From Strigomonas culicis (lineage: Eukaryota; Euglenozoa; Kinetoplastea; Trypanosomatida; Trypanosomatidae): a stretch of DNA of 39,079 nt. Under the pieces are notes generated by a model. The model did no database searches. It had not been told where the DNA came from and saw nothing but the letters and a program-made list of their open reading frames with translations. The position numbers were made by a program, and so were the translations under genes. The stretch lies in NCBI GenBank assembly GCA_000482145.1, contig AUXH01000118.1, forward strand, positions 1 to 39,079. The letters run 5' to 3'. This document shows positions 30,301-34,730 of this stretch, piece by piece; position 1 is the first letter of the stretch, and each line of letters opens with the position of its first letter.

Positions 30301-30420
30301 TGTCTCCGCACAGCCTTTGAATACGGAAAGACAGCTTTTCCAGTCATTTTTCTGTTGCAGCTGCTGTATGTACTCAGTCAGAGAACGCCTAAAAGAGTCC
30401 TTCAAACCTTTGCTCGACAT
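15385..30420 (-). CDS. Giant 5011-aa protein, probably helical repeat; function unknown
   Basis: A single uninterrupted frame runs from ATG 30420 to TAA 15385. I do not recognise the protein. It is rich in Ala, Leu and Arg and appears mostly helical. Stretches such as NDWKSCLSVFKGCAETDKDL near the N-terminus resemble degenerate pentatricopeptide or TPR-like helical pairs, and similar amphipathic pairs recur, so a long alpha-solenoid is my best guess. Low-complexity breaks separate the helical parts: a Gly-rich hinge (GGGRGGGGGG, about residue 2765) and a basic cluster (KKQQQKRPRRR, about residue 1290) that could be a nuclear signal. I see no clear membrane segment, P-loop, dynein or kinase motif, and no convincing N-terminal presequence. 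Codon use matches the neighbours, which supports real coding. Kinetoplastids encode many very large lineage-specific proteins; a mitochondrial RNA-related or scaffold role would be speculation. Confidence 0.8.
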   Translation of the reverse strand: MSSKGLKDSFRRSLTEYIQQLQQKNDWKSCLSVFKGCAETDKDLSFLPYETLIPFLAAEHGQWRTVLALSAKMMPHALRATASGSSPQSGAAPHEATPIRKRCALSDDAEFVNRILNTPGEATRPSLPAAAARVAVEKKDGGEGTSLTEISTYFARVGGKASRKVTFAKKRVEPQQEWESVAKAQEATVASLLTVLLEASMTDEAVAEGGGAPFVARWLQEALARHVDLPLSTVQKCATTIDHWLANPHLLVDVAAAEGLPPVSATTPGSGASLIDDMETLRDVVHAVLRVRTARGEPVGQHAASAGHRMGEAEPSTEASPTSTGVTLDDDVVRRVEDIHMYAEQRAFAARSPRRAGQPRPEDPYAAQLTDGLRAHLLLRATSAPGPSPHFACDAAFSSSVYTIWDGAVRGLTHNAVSLPCVGRADATAAGGPPRGREATAAACVVLSDVLAELQPRSVALHLALGGTLLLQAAWIARAPPARAASLAHLVGGGKAGTGDAVAAALHENTCQLVHRARRSDSPQGLEADATLAASLHLLLRVCHPEEAAAVEALRAKQKKGDPVTLLDDMIVSTARFLLHSYTHERSPKGNLYYAAAHRFSIHVERLTTLFLLWTEGATQRGMAYRGDGGESSMWVFIRDLLSSPRGDTCRLVLCALADVAKQGDGNMALLLASDAEVRLACSQTSPPTARKAAPPLSQRSLRGQVAQRLATTKHFAVRYATVARCVAAAAAPGGPGWTPFEALVTASVRDDVAAKNIASELVAQRLTEREDGGEQPTQKAGEVDAQHLSALRVLLRALPPPLALDVLSHLIDHIAALRDAQASPSHTARQFLEKASVLCVGALQDSRIDAPLEEKHRHVRRLLQLASGTSAAGEAAAGRTAWRRALLLWKENPSGLLQQSDMAHLLANVRWVEPNSAGAQGHERRARTGGSSRMPSPNQAEHTWATSHAAVDAILYALVVKSTPSRWADALAIARQGAALRDRDVAAPRTDASLAPLLRVTGSEGRPLSLAEHAALLEQIKPLLYKRQTKAAVRLFYAYERDGRRLTLSELELFAAAGVSRGPLPFAERILLYAQGCPSSVRTALSVIRCAAQHYAGRRRRQSGREQKGEAAEGGADDRALVRHRCQVLALRGARLLPQHSAVEHSAADVPAAVASQQKMTKKDVAVVTMCFLTLTDHKMKDAYELAVESGLFHTTAVVEGMEALTSTLAMCQDAGDFRSGVDAYLKFREEYLCAPVSYDMLQQVIQMEVQQQGQQGEQSSPLLLSKAMDAAETLPEARAVTTTFAKKQQQKRPRRRDSTSVGTSSSSTATLETLIRDGYRALLLSATADVWERNAEEGGASGSTSSPRSLTEMRLVHFVEDTLSSVFGIDARSSDRRAAARASAGAPPRAGAPLAVFIQQHGAALFRALLRPLLSPARAADMNIHMVTICVRFLREMSVLISSEIHSERKNEKGGLLQLLDELLKTTKKFAAAMDMKANALSAQAGTQSVDVAQQHINEVWIRIIEKNLKHKLLFSEWTQDSLDHMVVETSSSEFNGIKLAIKSYTSLFDGADALEALSPKILCEMYRAIAFVAQCGLTKYAPTPEWQSLATGMPRHRAAYRVSSLTVLAAAAEVSGDLWRRSRLTQAAGGPAAAAALTSRALEAHLHATDITLSIMREFLDLYQCHGLRFATAGAACDDGDVHFAVRASLTTLHTAVSRALQQFQQQVWLPFWLEAAHGMRMQQQDGYATTEEGHSVWDVVFQSRVWRRQWLAQQALLVLCHAGSRVPDSAAASRLLLLTQQAERAMREAEALTPTEGESLVAEEDAFCMATILFLCDPTSDAARYLQTNRDQVRRLLAATVNLDADTEQEDVCHPYDDLLSVMLFTTPRLTTPALHELTADTAAGAEDESDCQRWIQLWSAGMRWSPDVPAFIQQQMLVRLRRDARLTDDLLSHLSTRWESVFWRRAAGRAESPTRGVRLALDTDALVRARCVHALLLLWQRIATDTDATAGTGARVEEAVLSTIQLLALMAPRERGLVELVVRHAPVAVDARDAGAGAGATVSAVLARRLQAALENVALWPPATLLTWSAVLARHYRAAQDEPKKEEVLRLLRVLLGESFANARSERTRPAGAPETVIEQSVSAIEEAASLAGPINLYDYTWKHKSLPRVAEALVQWAQCLATRGDAVAFFHEMDSALQLAFLAHVRRGVAGGARATAPPMAAFFELADPSVQHLCLLDRFPFLKDMCADAHCDASVVVKVWQTPATVRWSARRHRYAATQAPQEESGSAMRSEADAPLAFPGPLFTTYHAYRHLLSPRSKADRQPPPQHHSSVKEADGFIHEKMERVLRLPLPLTQESSRSTKHDEDSAGCRLDRMNMPSLLSLQPDEAPFTAVQVLCQALYAADPNRSPLPSLNSPNSSTARRLAWGCATAPSTAALAVLFEAAVGKTPALTSLDVAELLWSVMLHRLVELERYETVVKRGEAEFHVNELRVLTSFLSLIEGCAAEGTSNLASIQKEALLYAICVLLKMVAPSTLSRVRAEREKREPLQQEQSAVRSFLDGLSRKPITDPARIATLPNALHTVLQGEQLAAWVEAVGTIERTALFLGGKADANSAEAASVSPPFAWLHSPWPPQLVEEHLLVAFQSQWETFLSNPSKQLLPPCTIRFSHPGMVCRVLDAIQNSHGREGSFPVALQYRRLPLNTENRMHPIIQIANATKEYVTHHAVTFAASHPSLQQLADVDTSFLLSAAVVRRATGGEASSDEGPARPREGGGRGGGGGGSALVLDHLIRLLRVCNNGAKGLSPEFVSVTRELIRDLFNYPPQLNETKRSHLYRGYVPLEWNHLLHLFIARVGFEKQKTAVVEHVELVLDKVKDIVACEWSISAQRSADGLELPDGRQETAWVVFLRRNILSKRDVQQLLCFFLKSHHVALTFVNPHGWHAQRSAVVHSTYTCLLEFLYQIHRLERHARTSEPVNYWSPTVQAHLEQLFIPSRGEEAADPRTGRRAPDGSTPMALLRLCAPPHEPKQVGVIRMRSLLLLFSGAWRASPVAADARQRSDDIVERLRRSGTTADVRGGAHPLEEVTRILHRDLVAHGIAPAYHVWTGLLQHAVAAVRGAPRGNTLTVAAYSRWGLRLFLRFAPYTGATSELLEHVLLLLWHSPRAEEGTGLARQQALRYVLQRLQAVRLSPLSVACVVLLYADAAPPKDGEVRDWLLWRAVRELHRQSEVERASTVELIRVYGADARVHKVLHSLLDGCVRFLLQHPHYDLSADEVFFSVADRLHHWLSQADGQSAERQPTQRSFIRALFEQLMEKDAAAGAASLTPWGRIMFFYDLYKADAATRTDVCDEDARFTLRVLNCLLKRDGAHRRQRGGAALAAATSETFCAWREALRSLGPLLAKSEGSEAAAAGATRDALLCDTAVKTLDALCLAQPPHQWKEALRLCTSLAPGEALLPAVSPGAISSLPSPRAPSAYSTMNYMLSQLDLRTVPLDVSTGMLNTLYRMEQHESTFLRTLNAERQKKRWRLLRTFCLALVSHPFMSLEAAKSIVRCLRFLEARLRAGASDGGEDPSIAEAFSEQYVLRLCAACQYEEALLAAVCLRCAPRSAHVGSLLKQAAACVAPSHIADVMRLLQEPLPAHHGDTVGVSGENADVRSDERAQQLAALLKLEQSQLNEALEQEFAQSLLAGQTQKAAALCRSCPSLLHHSALLQPPAPSVSATAGRRGRKQLHFHLVANLFSALANSPRTTTSPAFQWSALSVDQLAWVVGCYQEAVRTHFVATPAQQRHFRATVEAAFEATLALWGAVLRQRDEVEAAAVSAERLALLLSLSGCTMEHLLRCHVWDASSAFGAPWMRLYAAPAAPQLTALVALVETQLLPALRARVGRPTAAPQRHPDQTARWLRVAGLEREWRQLVVVVAAAHPGVALPLADLLSRLLQTEAAERTSRSSSTLFAPQEVGFLEQLQARWAEEGPSVGALMEKREPESVRRWRDAAYQRRDCPPLTLCLVMVESVRLIRGTSAKGARASPLTGMRLSTLIRFSESLVAMRSAYFFAEGARQFLWLLGREGAHPGAAVLLSFSWIEAARLFVAAAPRLLRRGAAAPLEEADRSPPVDEAPTRRWVSRFACDVYARWAAMHGESATQDVSVERPVSSAYEQAFCVELLQLLTYTRAVAEPRGSKALEAQNAQETKHPHSESECHVFLSLLRLYIEKTTRLSHDKRVSLYASLEAFLGRSYTYMARVAEAAVESGGARERSEGYEVTTVFSDECLQLVLAAWQTIEAAHHGAQPHVEPRPHYTNEGKAIIVKHQERIVHLLLQIRALPAVHGQDPCPSLRHALTVLRTAVSVHLSNDAKALLKLHSIHFHKANWKRMYADITKSSPRLIMREGVLPEAEEALERQRLSRALRTAPACDVAWALCQAKRDAGVRLTKEHYRHVLRRLGQDVAAAASPAELGGRPSDLTAAAARWPFVEVFFFALLRDGVTPDAALVEQIFGVLRHGGASDVADEKVSRAQSCLYFAKLLTVLPPITNARHAGRRSRAQQGEASRAAEQEAAGETEKGDYRITPSILDSVFESSRYVTDALIGGKRDKAEAEHALTTLQDTCELVASFITWANDFSRLPRITADVLDHLVFLFCNSFYVKQDESSGYAVAPLGASELLRTAFPVVKEGERVLFADQRATCTERRPPHAKALLLFATKQQQLHHVALSFASLSHLGSATAAGSEAPRHALQQLARLAKDPVHFGAPARAALALQVAEQALWGLPEGPASFSPAELRACAERAYVATLGLFTPDSSKLYNEMVMGAPATPEEVSGASPEGLAIERHIQSMMEDVAGELGLPAPAAAVRPSLPAPLLASVTTLDDLVARTEPTADFNMALRYVIKGLCASQSWDTAAAWVEAALPSAWPSPDTGHTSSSAPTYVALAAADHGPKHPAAVAARAVVDDFLLFDIHTSLQRASRREAERNARTSLQLLDVSEASNSHAQARLLHKMVKDTLFARAKGAKSVVSDAIFFDSAEAN

Positions 30421-31016
30421 TGGAAAAACTGAGGATCGAATGTGTTGTGGCTAATACTCTCTCCTTTTTTATTGGTGTTGTGCTTTCACTATTTGACTCT
30501 TTCACTTTTGCACCCTTCTGTGAACCAAGCAAATGGAAGGCACACACACAACGACAACAAAATGGCAGATAGACTGCTCTTATACTCAAATGTTCTTTTT
30601 TTCTCTTATCTTTATTGTTTGTTACTAACCAAAACAAAGTAAGTGAAGAAGTCATGGAAACAGAAAAGAATGTGGAATAAAGGTAATAGAGTGGATACAC
30701 TATGATGCAAAAGGAGAACAAAACTGCACAATGAAAAAGGGAAGGGTTTCGACCCACTGCAGGAAGACACAAACCACTGAACTGGATCTTTTCTTTATTA
30801 TGTTTTATTAAACTGTTAGGATATGACAGGCATCAAGCCAATTACCAAATGAACAAACACCATAATAATAATTGTAATCATAACAATACCAAACGGAAAA
30901 CACGGCAATCGATCTTTCGTGAATGGGGAAAATGTGAATTTGTCACCGCATCGAAACTGGATGACTAGGATCCATCCGTCCCATGCCTCCATGCGAAGTG
31001 CTCCTCCGCGAGCGCC
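30421..31016. other. Spacer upstream of the giant gene, with candidate splice acceptor
   Basis: The coding strand has pyrimidine-rich segments (about 30700-30610 and 30545-30520). The nearer one ends in TTCACAG with AG at 30519-30518, predicting a purine-rich leader of about 97 bases without an ATG. The remainder is AT-rich and should contain the 3' UTR of the small Tim gene. I see no RNA gene. Confidence 0.4.
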
Positions 31017-31304
31017 TCACATGCCCATGCCGGCCATGTTTGCCATAGCCTCCTGCTCCCGCTGCTGGCGGCTTTCGTTCATCAGACGCATCACCTCAAA
31101 CTGCCGTGCCACGCACTTCCGCGCACAGGCATCCATTTTCTGCGTCTTGCCGTCCGACAAGTCGCCGGCGGTCAGCTCCTCACGCGTGACGTTCTTGTCG
31201 TAGCAGATATCCCAGCACTGCTCCAGGACGTGGTTGGCATAGTCTAGCATCGTGTACTGCTCCATCGACTGATGGATGAGCATCGCATTCGCGGGGTTTT
31301 GCAT
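31017..31304 (-). CDS. Small Tim chaperone with twin CX3C motifs
   Basis: This 95-residue protein (ATG 31304, TGA stop) has the defining small-Tim signature: CWDIC at residues 30-34 and CARKC at 60-64, each Cys-x3-Cys, within helical flanks. Members of the Tim9/10/8/13 family form ring complexes in the mitochondrial intermembrane space, where disulfides join the two motifs and the ring escorts hydrophobic inner-membrane proteins to the TIM complex. The 25 residues between the motifs are longer than the roughly 11-17 usual in the family, which is consistent with divergence in trypanosomatid Tims. The Met/Gly-rich end (MANMAGMGM) is also unusual. I cannot say which of the small Tims it is. There is no presequence, as expected for a protein imported through oxidative folding. 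Confidence 0.85.
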   Translation of the reverse strand: MQNPANAMLIHQSMEQYTMLDYANHVLEQCWDICYDKNVTREELTAGDLSDGKTQKMDACARKCVARQFEVMRLMNESRQQREQEAMANMAGMGM

Positions 31305-31334
31305 CTTGAAGTTGGGTGATTAAGTTTGATTACT

Positions 31335-31390
31335 CTATGGAAAGTGAGAGGTGGAGAGCAACAACGCGAGGAAAAGGAAGAGGAAGCGAA
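31335..31390 (-). promoter_or_regulatory. Candidate trans-splice acceptor for the small Tim gene
   Basis: A pyrimidine-rich tract on the coding strand (about 31390-31340, with CCTCTTCC-like blocks) ends in CCATAG, AG at 31336-31335. The predicted leader is about 30 bases. Confidence 0.5.
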
Positions 31391-31589
31391 TAACACTGAC
31401 ATATGTGCACGTGCCGCCATGCACATCTCTGTATGCGTATGCAGATCTCCTCACTGTTACTTATATATATATAAGCGAAAAACTCTCAGAGTAAAATCCT
31501 GCTGCTCATGACAAGAGAAAGAGCATGCAAACGATATAACAAAAATGAACTGAGAGACAAACGGGAAAAAAAGCAGAAAGCAAATAGAA

Positions 31590-31870
31590 TAGTCTTCTAT
31601 TATGTGAAAGCCACAGCTCTCTCAAGTCATTGCGCGATGAAATGAGATCACACGTCAAGGCAAATGACGAAGTTGAATATACTGTCCCGTTCGTGCTGAG
31701 CACCCGCTCCTTCCACAACACCATCGTCACGCCCACCTCATCATAGGCCAGCCTCGTCTCACACCGTGCCCAAAGAGCTCGTCGGCGGTTTGCGGGAGGC
31801 ACGTCGGCGCCCCGTACCCCCACAGCACCACCCGCTGCACAGGTGCAATGTCGCAGGCTGCGTCGTCCAT
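31590..31870 (-). pseudogene. Decayed fragment of a second isochorismatase-family gene
   Basis: Reading from 31870, one frame gives APVQRVVLWGYGAPTCLPQTADEL. It aligns with SVQQVVLWGHETQVCVMQTANVL of the intact gene at 32143-32736, including the catalytic Cys. That frame stops at TGA 31729-31727. A different frame over about 31790-31610 continues with a TVYSTSSFALTCDLISSRNDL stretch resembling TISTSSSIFLQL near the family C-terminus. This suggests at least one frameshift. The N-terminal half, with the catalytic Asp and Lys, is not recognisable, although 31880-31950 may hold traces. The segment is a GC-rich island inside an AT-rich spacer, which fits relict coding sequence. It is probably a degenerated tandem duplicate. 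Confidence 0.55.
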
Positions 31871-32142
31871 TTTTTCAGGCAATGAAAGCGTGGGCGGATT
31901 ATCTTGTGTTCAGGATAGACTGGCCTTTAGTGAGTGTCTTTTCAACAGATTAATGCGATCCTTGAGATATCTTCAAAGAAAGATAAAGAAGTGTCAAGGA
32001 AAGATTGTACGGTACCGGTGAAATACCTCGAAAACTTACATAAAGCGCCAGTTTTTTCAGCGTCACTTGTCTCTCTGTGATTTCTACTGTAAACAAAAAT
32101 GGTTTCGTGTAGATATAGTTAGGCATGCACGCGAAGGCACCC
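31871..32142. other. Spacer between the isochorismatase gene and its relict copy
   Basis: The composition is mixed and moderately AT-rich. It should include the 3' UTR of the isochorismatase-family gene. Weak traces of the relict may extend to about 31950. I see nothing else. Confidence 0.4.
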
Positions 32143-32736
32143 TCAGTCCTTTAGAATACGGATCATCTTCGGCATAAGTTCATCGCTCCGCCCGCCGAGC
32201 TGCAAAAAAATGCTGCTGGAGGTGGAGATGGTCAGGCCCTTCCACTGGCTCATGCACAGCACGGCCATGTCATGGTCCAGCTTCTTCTGCGAGGCGCAGC
32301 CGTCCACGGCGATCGCGACGCGGATGTTCTGCTGCAGTAGCACGTTCGCGGTCTGCATGACGCACACCTGCGTCTCGTGGCCCCACAGCACGACCTGCTG
32401 CACCGACGCAATGCCGCGCGCGGGGTCGCCCAGGACGTACGGCGCGAGCTCCTCCGTCAGCATGGACGGGTACGACTTGGCGAACACCTTTGCGCTCGCG
32501 GGCAGCTTGATGTTCGGGTCCTGCCAGCCGATCTTGTCGGGCCGCTGCGCGGTCACCAGGTACACACTGCGCTCGTCCGTGAGACACTCCTGCAGGCGCG
32601 CCATGCGGTTGGAAATCTTCACCGCCTCTTCATAGCCCGGTATGAACCGCCGCAGCGTCTCCTGGATGTCGCAGCACAGAAAGGCGGTGCGGCACGTGTC
32701 GAACGGTGCCAAGAGGTAGGACGCAGGGTTGATCAT
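32143..32736 (-). CDS. Isochorismatase-family (cysteine) hydrolase
   Basis: This 197-residue protein (ATG 32736, TGA stop) is a complete isochorismatase-fold hydrolase. The expected catalytic triad is visible: Asp23 in LCCDIQ, a Lys near residue 87 in VFAKSYPSML, and the nucleophile Cys125 in WGHETQVCVMQTA, followed by the usual C-terminal strand and helix (STSSSIFLQL). The length matches single-domain eukaryotic members. Substrates in this family vary widely (isochorismate, nicotinamide, N-carbamoyl compounds), so the reaction cannot be assigned. A trypanosomatid member has been described as a mitochondrion-associated protein with RNase activity (MAR1); whether this is its orthologue is unproven. 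The N-terminus shows no strong presequence. A decayed second copy lies just downstream, so this was once a tandem pair. Confidence 0.88.
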   Translation of the reverse strand: MINPASYLLAPFDTCRTAFLCCDIQETLRRFIPGYEEAVKISNRMARLQECLTDERSVYLVTAQRPDKIGWQDPNIKLPASAKVFAKSYPSMLTEELAPYVLGDPARGIASVQQVVLWGHETQVCVMQTANVLLQQNIRVAIAVDGCASQKKLDHDMAVLCMSQWKGLTISTSSSIFLQLGGRSDELMPKMIRILKD

Positions 32737-32754
32737 ATGGAGCTAAAAGAGCTG

Positions 32755-32807
32755 CTGCAGGCGTTGGGATATAGAAAGCAAAAGAAGAATCACACGAGTA
32801 GTGTGAT
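32755..32807 (-). promoter_or_regulatory. Candidate splice acceptor and hairpin upstream of the isochorismatase gene
   Basis: The coding strand has a TTCTTCTTTTGCTTTC tract (about 32790-32773) ending in CTGCAG, AG at 32756-32755, giving a leader of about 18 bases. Directly upstream is a perfect 7-bp inverted repeat (ATCACAC / GTGTGAT, 32789-32807) with a 5-base loop. Confidence 0.4.
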
Positions 32808-33604
32808 GCGCACTCTACAGGCAAAAGGTAGAATAAGCTGATGGAATGATGATTACAATAATCCAATAGTGGCTTGTTGTTATAAAAAAGCAAGAGTGAG
32901 AGAAGAAAGAGAAATGTAGTTTTTCGCAGTCTTGATTCCATTTAGTATGCTGTTCAGTAGAAAGGAATCACCAAAGTGACGTGAGCAGCAAATAATACAA
33001 GAGAGATGCATGAGTTTTGTCCAAAAAAAAAAGACCATTCAAGTAAAACTGGAAGAAAACGTTCTCATTTTTATTATTCATTTTTTTTTTCAGTTTATAG
33101 ATGAAAGAAAAAAAAAACCGAAAAGGGTTTAGAATCCCAAGCTAAACAAAGTGTGTGTGGGTGTGTATATATATATGGGGAAAATGAGTAAATACGTGTG
33201 TGTATAGACAGAAATACAAATACGGTGTGTTCTTTTTGGAACCTTAATGTTCGTATGAGAACTCATGTTTGTGTAATATCAGTTTTATTTTGCTTCTTTT
33301 TTAGTTGTATTCTTGAATTATATTTATTGTTTTATATATTTGTTTTGTTTGTAAGTGCATAAGATGAGCAATCTCAAAAAAAAAAAAAAGTGAATCACTA
33401 TTATCAGTAGTAATAAGAAGAAAAGGCAAAGAAAGAACAAATATAGAAGAAAAAAAAAAGAGTATTGTATAACGATACCAAAAGGAGATGAAAGAACCAA
33501 TACAAGTGTGTCGTACATACACTGCTTCTTGAATCAAACTCATTTATGTGATAACGATACCATATACTGTTTTTTTTTCTTTCTCTCTTGTTTTATTTCA
33601 ATTT
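32808..33604. other. AT-rich spacer between the isochorismatase gene and SOD
   Basis: This is the longest spacer in the window. It has many A- and T-runs (for example 33081-33090 and 33376-33389), a GT-rich/TATATA stretch (about 33151-33176) and pyrimidine-rich blocks on the coding strand. Most is likely the 3' UTR of SOD plus the processing signal of the next gene. A sense-strand ATG frame at 33301-33543 (80 codons) is low-complexity, rich in Phe and Ile, and probably chance. Confidence 0.5.
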
Positions 33605-34285
33605 TTACTTGCTCACGTGAGCGTACTGCTGTGCCACATACTCCCAGTTCACGATCTTCCAGAAGTCATTCAGGTAGTCGGGGCGGCGGTTCTCGAAGTC
33701 CTTGTAGTAGGCGTGCTCCCACACGTCCACGGTCAGGATGGGGCGGAGGTTCGCCGTCAGCGGGCAGCCCGCATTGCTGGTGTTGTCAATCACAAGCGCG
33801 TTGGTCTTGGGGTCGATGCACAGCCACGTCCAGCCGGAGCCGAAGTTGTTCGCGCCGGCCGCCTGGAACGCCTCCTTGAACTTCTCCACGCTGCCGAACG
33901 CCTTCGCGATGGCGCTCTCCAGCTCCTTGGGGATGGCCTTGCCGCCCGGGCAGATGCAGTTCCAGTAGAAGCTGTGGTTGAAGTGCTGGGCGGCCTGGTT
34001 GAACATCACCTTCTTGTCTACCTTGCCGTCCGTCGCGAGGATGATCTCCTCGATCGTCTTGCCCTCGAAGCCGGCGCCAATCGTGTTGAGCTTGTCCACG
34101 TAGGACTTGTGGTGCTTCGTGTAGTGCAGCTCGATCTGGCGGGGGCTGAAGACGGGCGCCACGCCGTCCTTGTAGTCAAAGCTGAGCTTGGGCAGCTCCG
34201 CGGGGTACGTGAGGCTGGGCAGGCTCGTGAAGCACATCGCCGGGGCGGCAACGCGCGCGGTCGCCTTGGAGAGAACGCGGAACAT
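33605..34285 (-). CDS. SODA: Mitochondrial iron superoxide dismutase
   Basis: This 226-residue enzyme (ATG 34285, TAA stop) converts superoxide to oxygen and hydrogen peroxide. The four metal ligands are in place: His54 (IELHYTKHH), His104 (HFNHSFYW), and Asp187 and His191 (DVWEHAYY). Gln100 in the helix before His104 (NQAAQHFNH) is the Fe-type position, which separates it from typical Mn enzymes. The first 25-30 residues (MFRVLSKATARVAAPAM) are basic and amphipathic, a mitochondrial import signal, which fits the SODA class of trypanosomatids rather than the glycosomal SODB forms. Codon use is strongly GC-biased, as in abundant proteins. Assignment to the SODA subclass rests on the presequence; the family itself is certain. 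Confidence 0.95.
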   Translation of the reverse strand: MFRVLSKATARVAAPAMCFTSLPSLTYPAELPKLSFDYKDGVAPVFSPRQIELHYTKHHKSYVDKLNTIGAGFEGKTIEEIILATDGKVDKKVMFNQAAQHFNHSFYWNCICPGGKAIPKELESAIAKAFGSVEKFKEAFQAAGANNFGSGWTWLCIDPKTNALVIDNTSNAGCPLTANLRPILTVDVWEHAYYKDFENRRPDYLNDFWKIVNWEYVAQQYAHVSK

Positions 34286-34368
34286 GACTTTTAGAGGGAT
34301 ATACGGATAAAAAGTGACTTAAATGGTTAAGTGAGTGTAATGAAAATGAAGTTTGAGGTGCTGAGAAT

Positions 34369-34408
34369 CTTTAAACAAAAAAGAGAGGAGAGAGGAGAGA
34401 GAAGGTGA
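34369..34408 (-). promoter_or_regulatory. Candidate trans-splice acceptor for SOD
   Basis: A CT-rich tract on the coding strand (about 34408-34380) is followed by TTTAAAG with AG at 34370-34369; a second AG at 34362-34361 (CTCAG) is also possible. The leader would be about 75-85 bases with no upstream ATG. Confidence 0.5.
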
Positions 34409-34730
34409 GTAACGGAGGTTTCCACGCACTTTCAAACGGGTGCTGAATATACGAATAATAAGCAGCAGACCGATGCTCCAAATCTCAACGAAACAACAAC
34501 AGCAAATGCTCTGATACTTTGAGTGACAATTAATATGTTAACCTAATCATAACATCAAATGAGCGATCCTATCAAAAGTGAAAAGACAAAAGAGCCAACA
34601 ACTCTAACACAGCTTATTCTTGTGAACCACGAAGCTCATACTCAACCACACACCGCTGGAAACATACATATAAAGGAAACAGAACAACCCACTGCTGTCG
34701 CCGCGACCAGCGGGGCACGAAGTGCGCACC
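34409..34730. other. Spacer between SOD and uL2m
   Basis: This AT-rich spacer should carry the 3' UTR of the uL2m gene. Its plus-strand frame at about 34559-34780 overlaps the uL2m end and is not convincing. I see no RNA gene or repeat. Confidence 0.5.

Noticed and set aside
30389..30772. Minus-strand frame overlapping the start of the giant gene
   Set aside because: It reads through the pyrimidine-rich leader and acceptor region and then overlaps the real gene in another frame; low-complexity hydrophobic translation.
33301..33543. Sense-strand 80-codon ATG frame in the SOD 3' spacer
   Set aside because: It is low-complexity, rich in Phe, Ile and Ser, and follows from pyrimidine-rich spacer sequence; no independent coding evidence.
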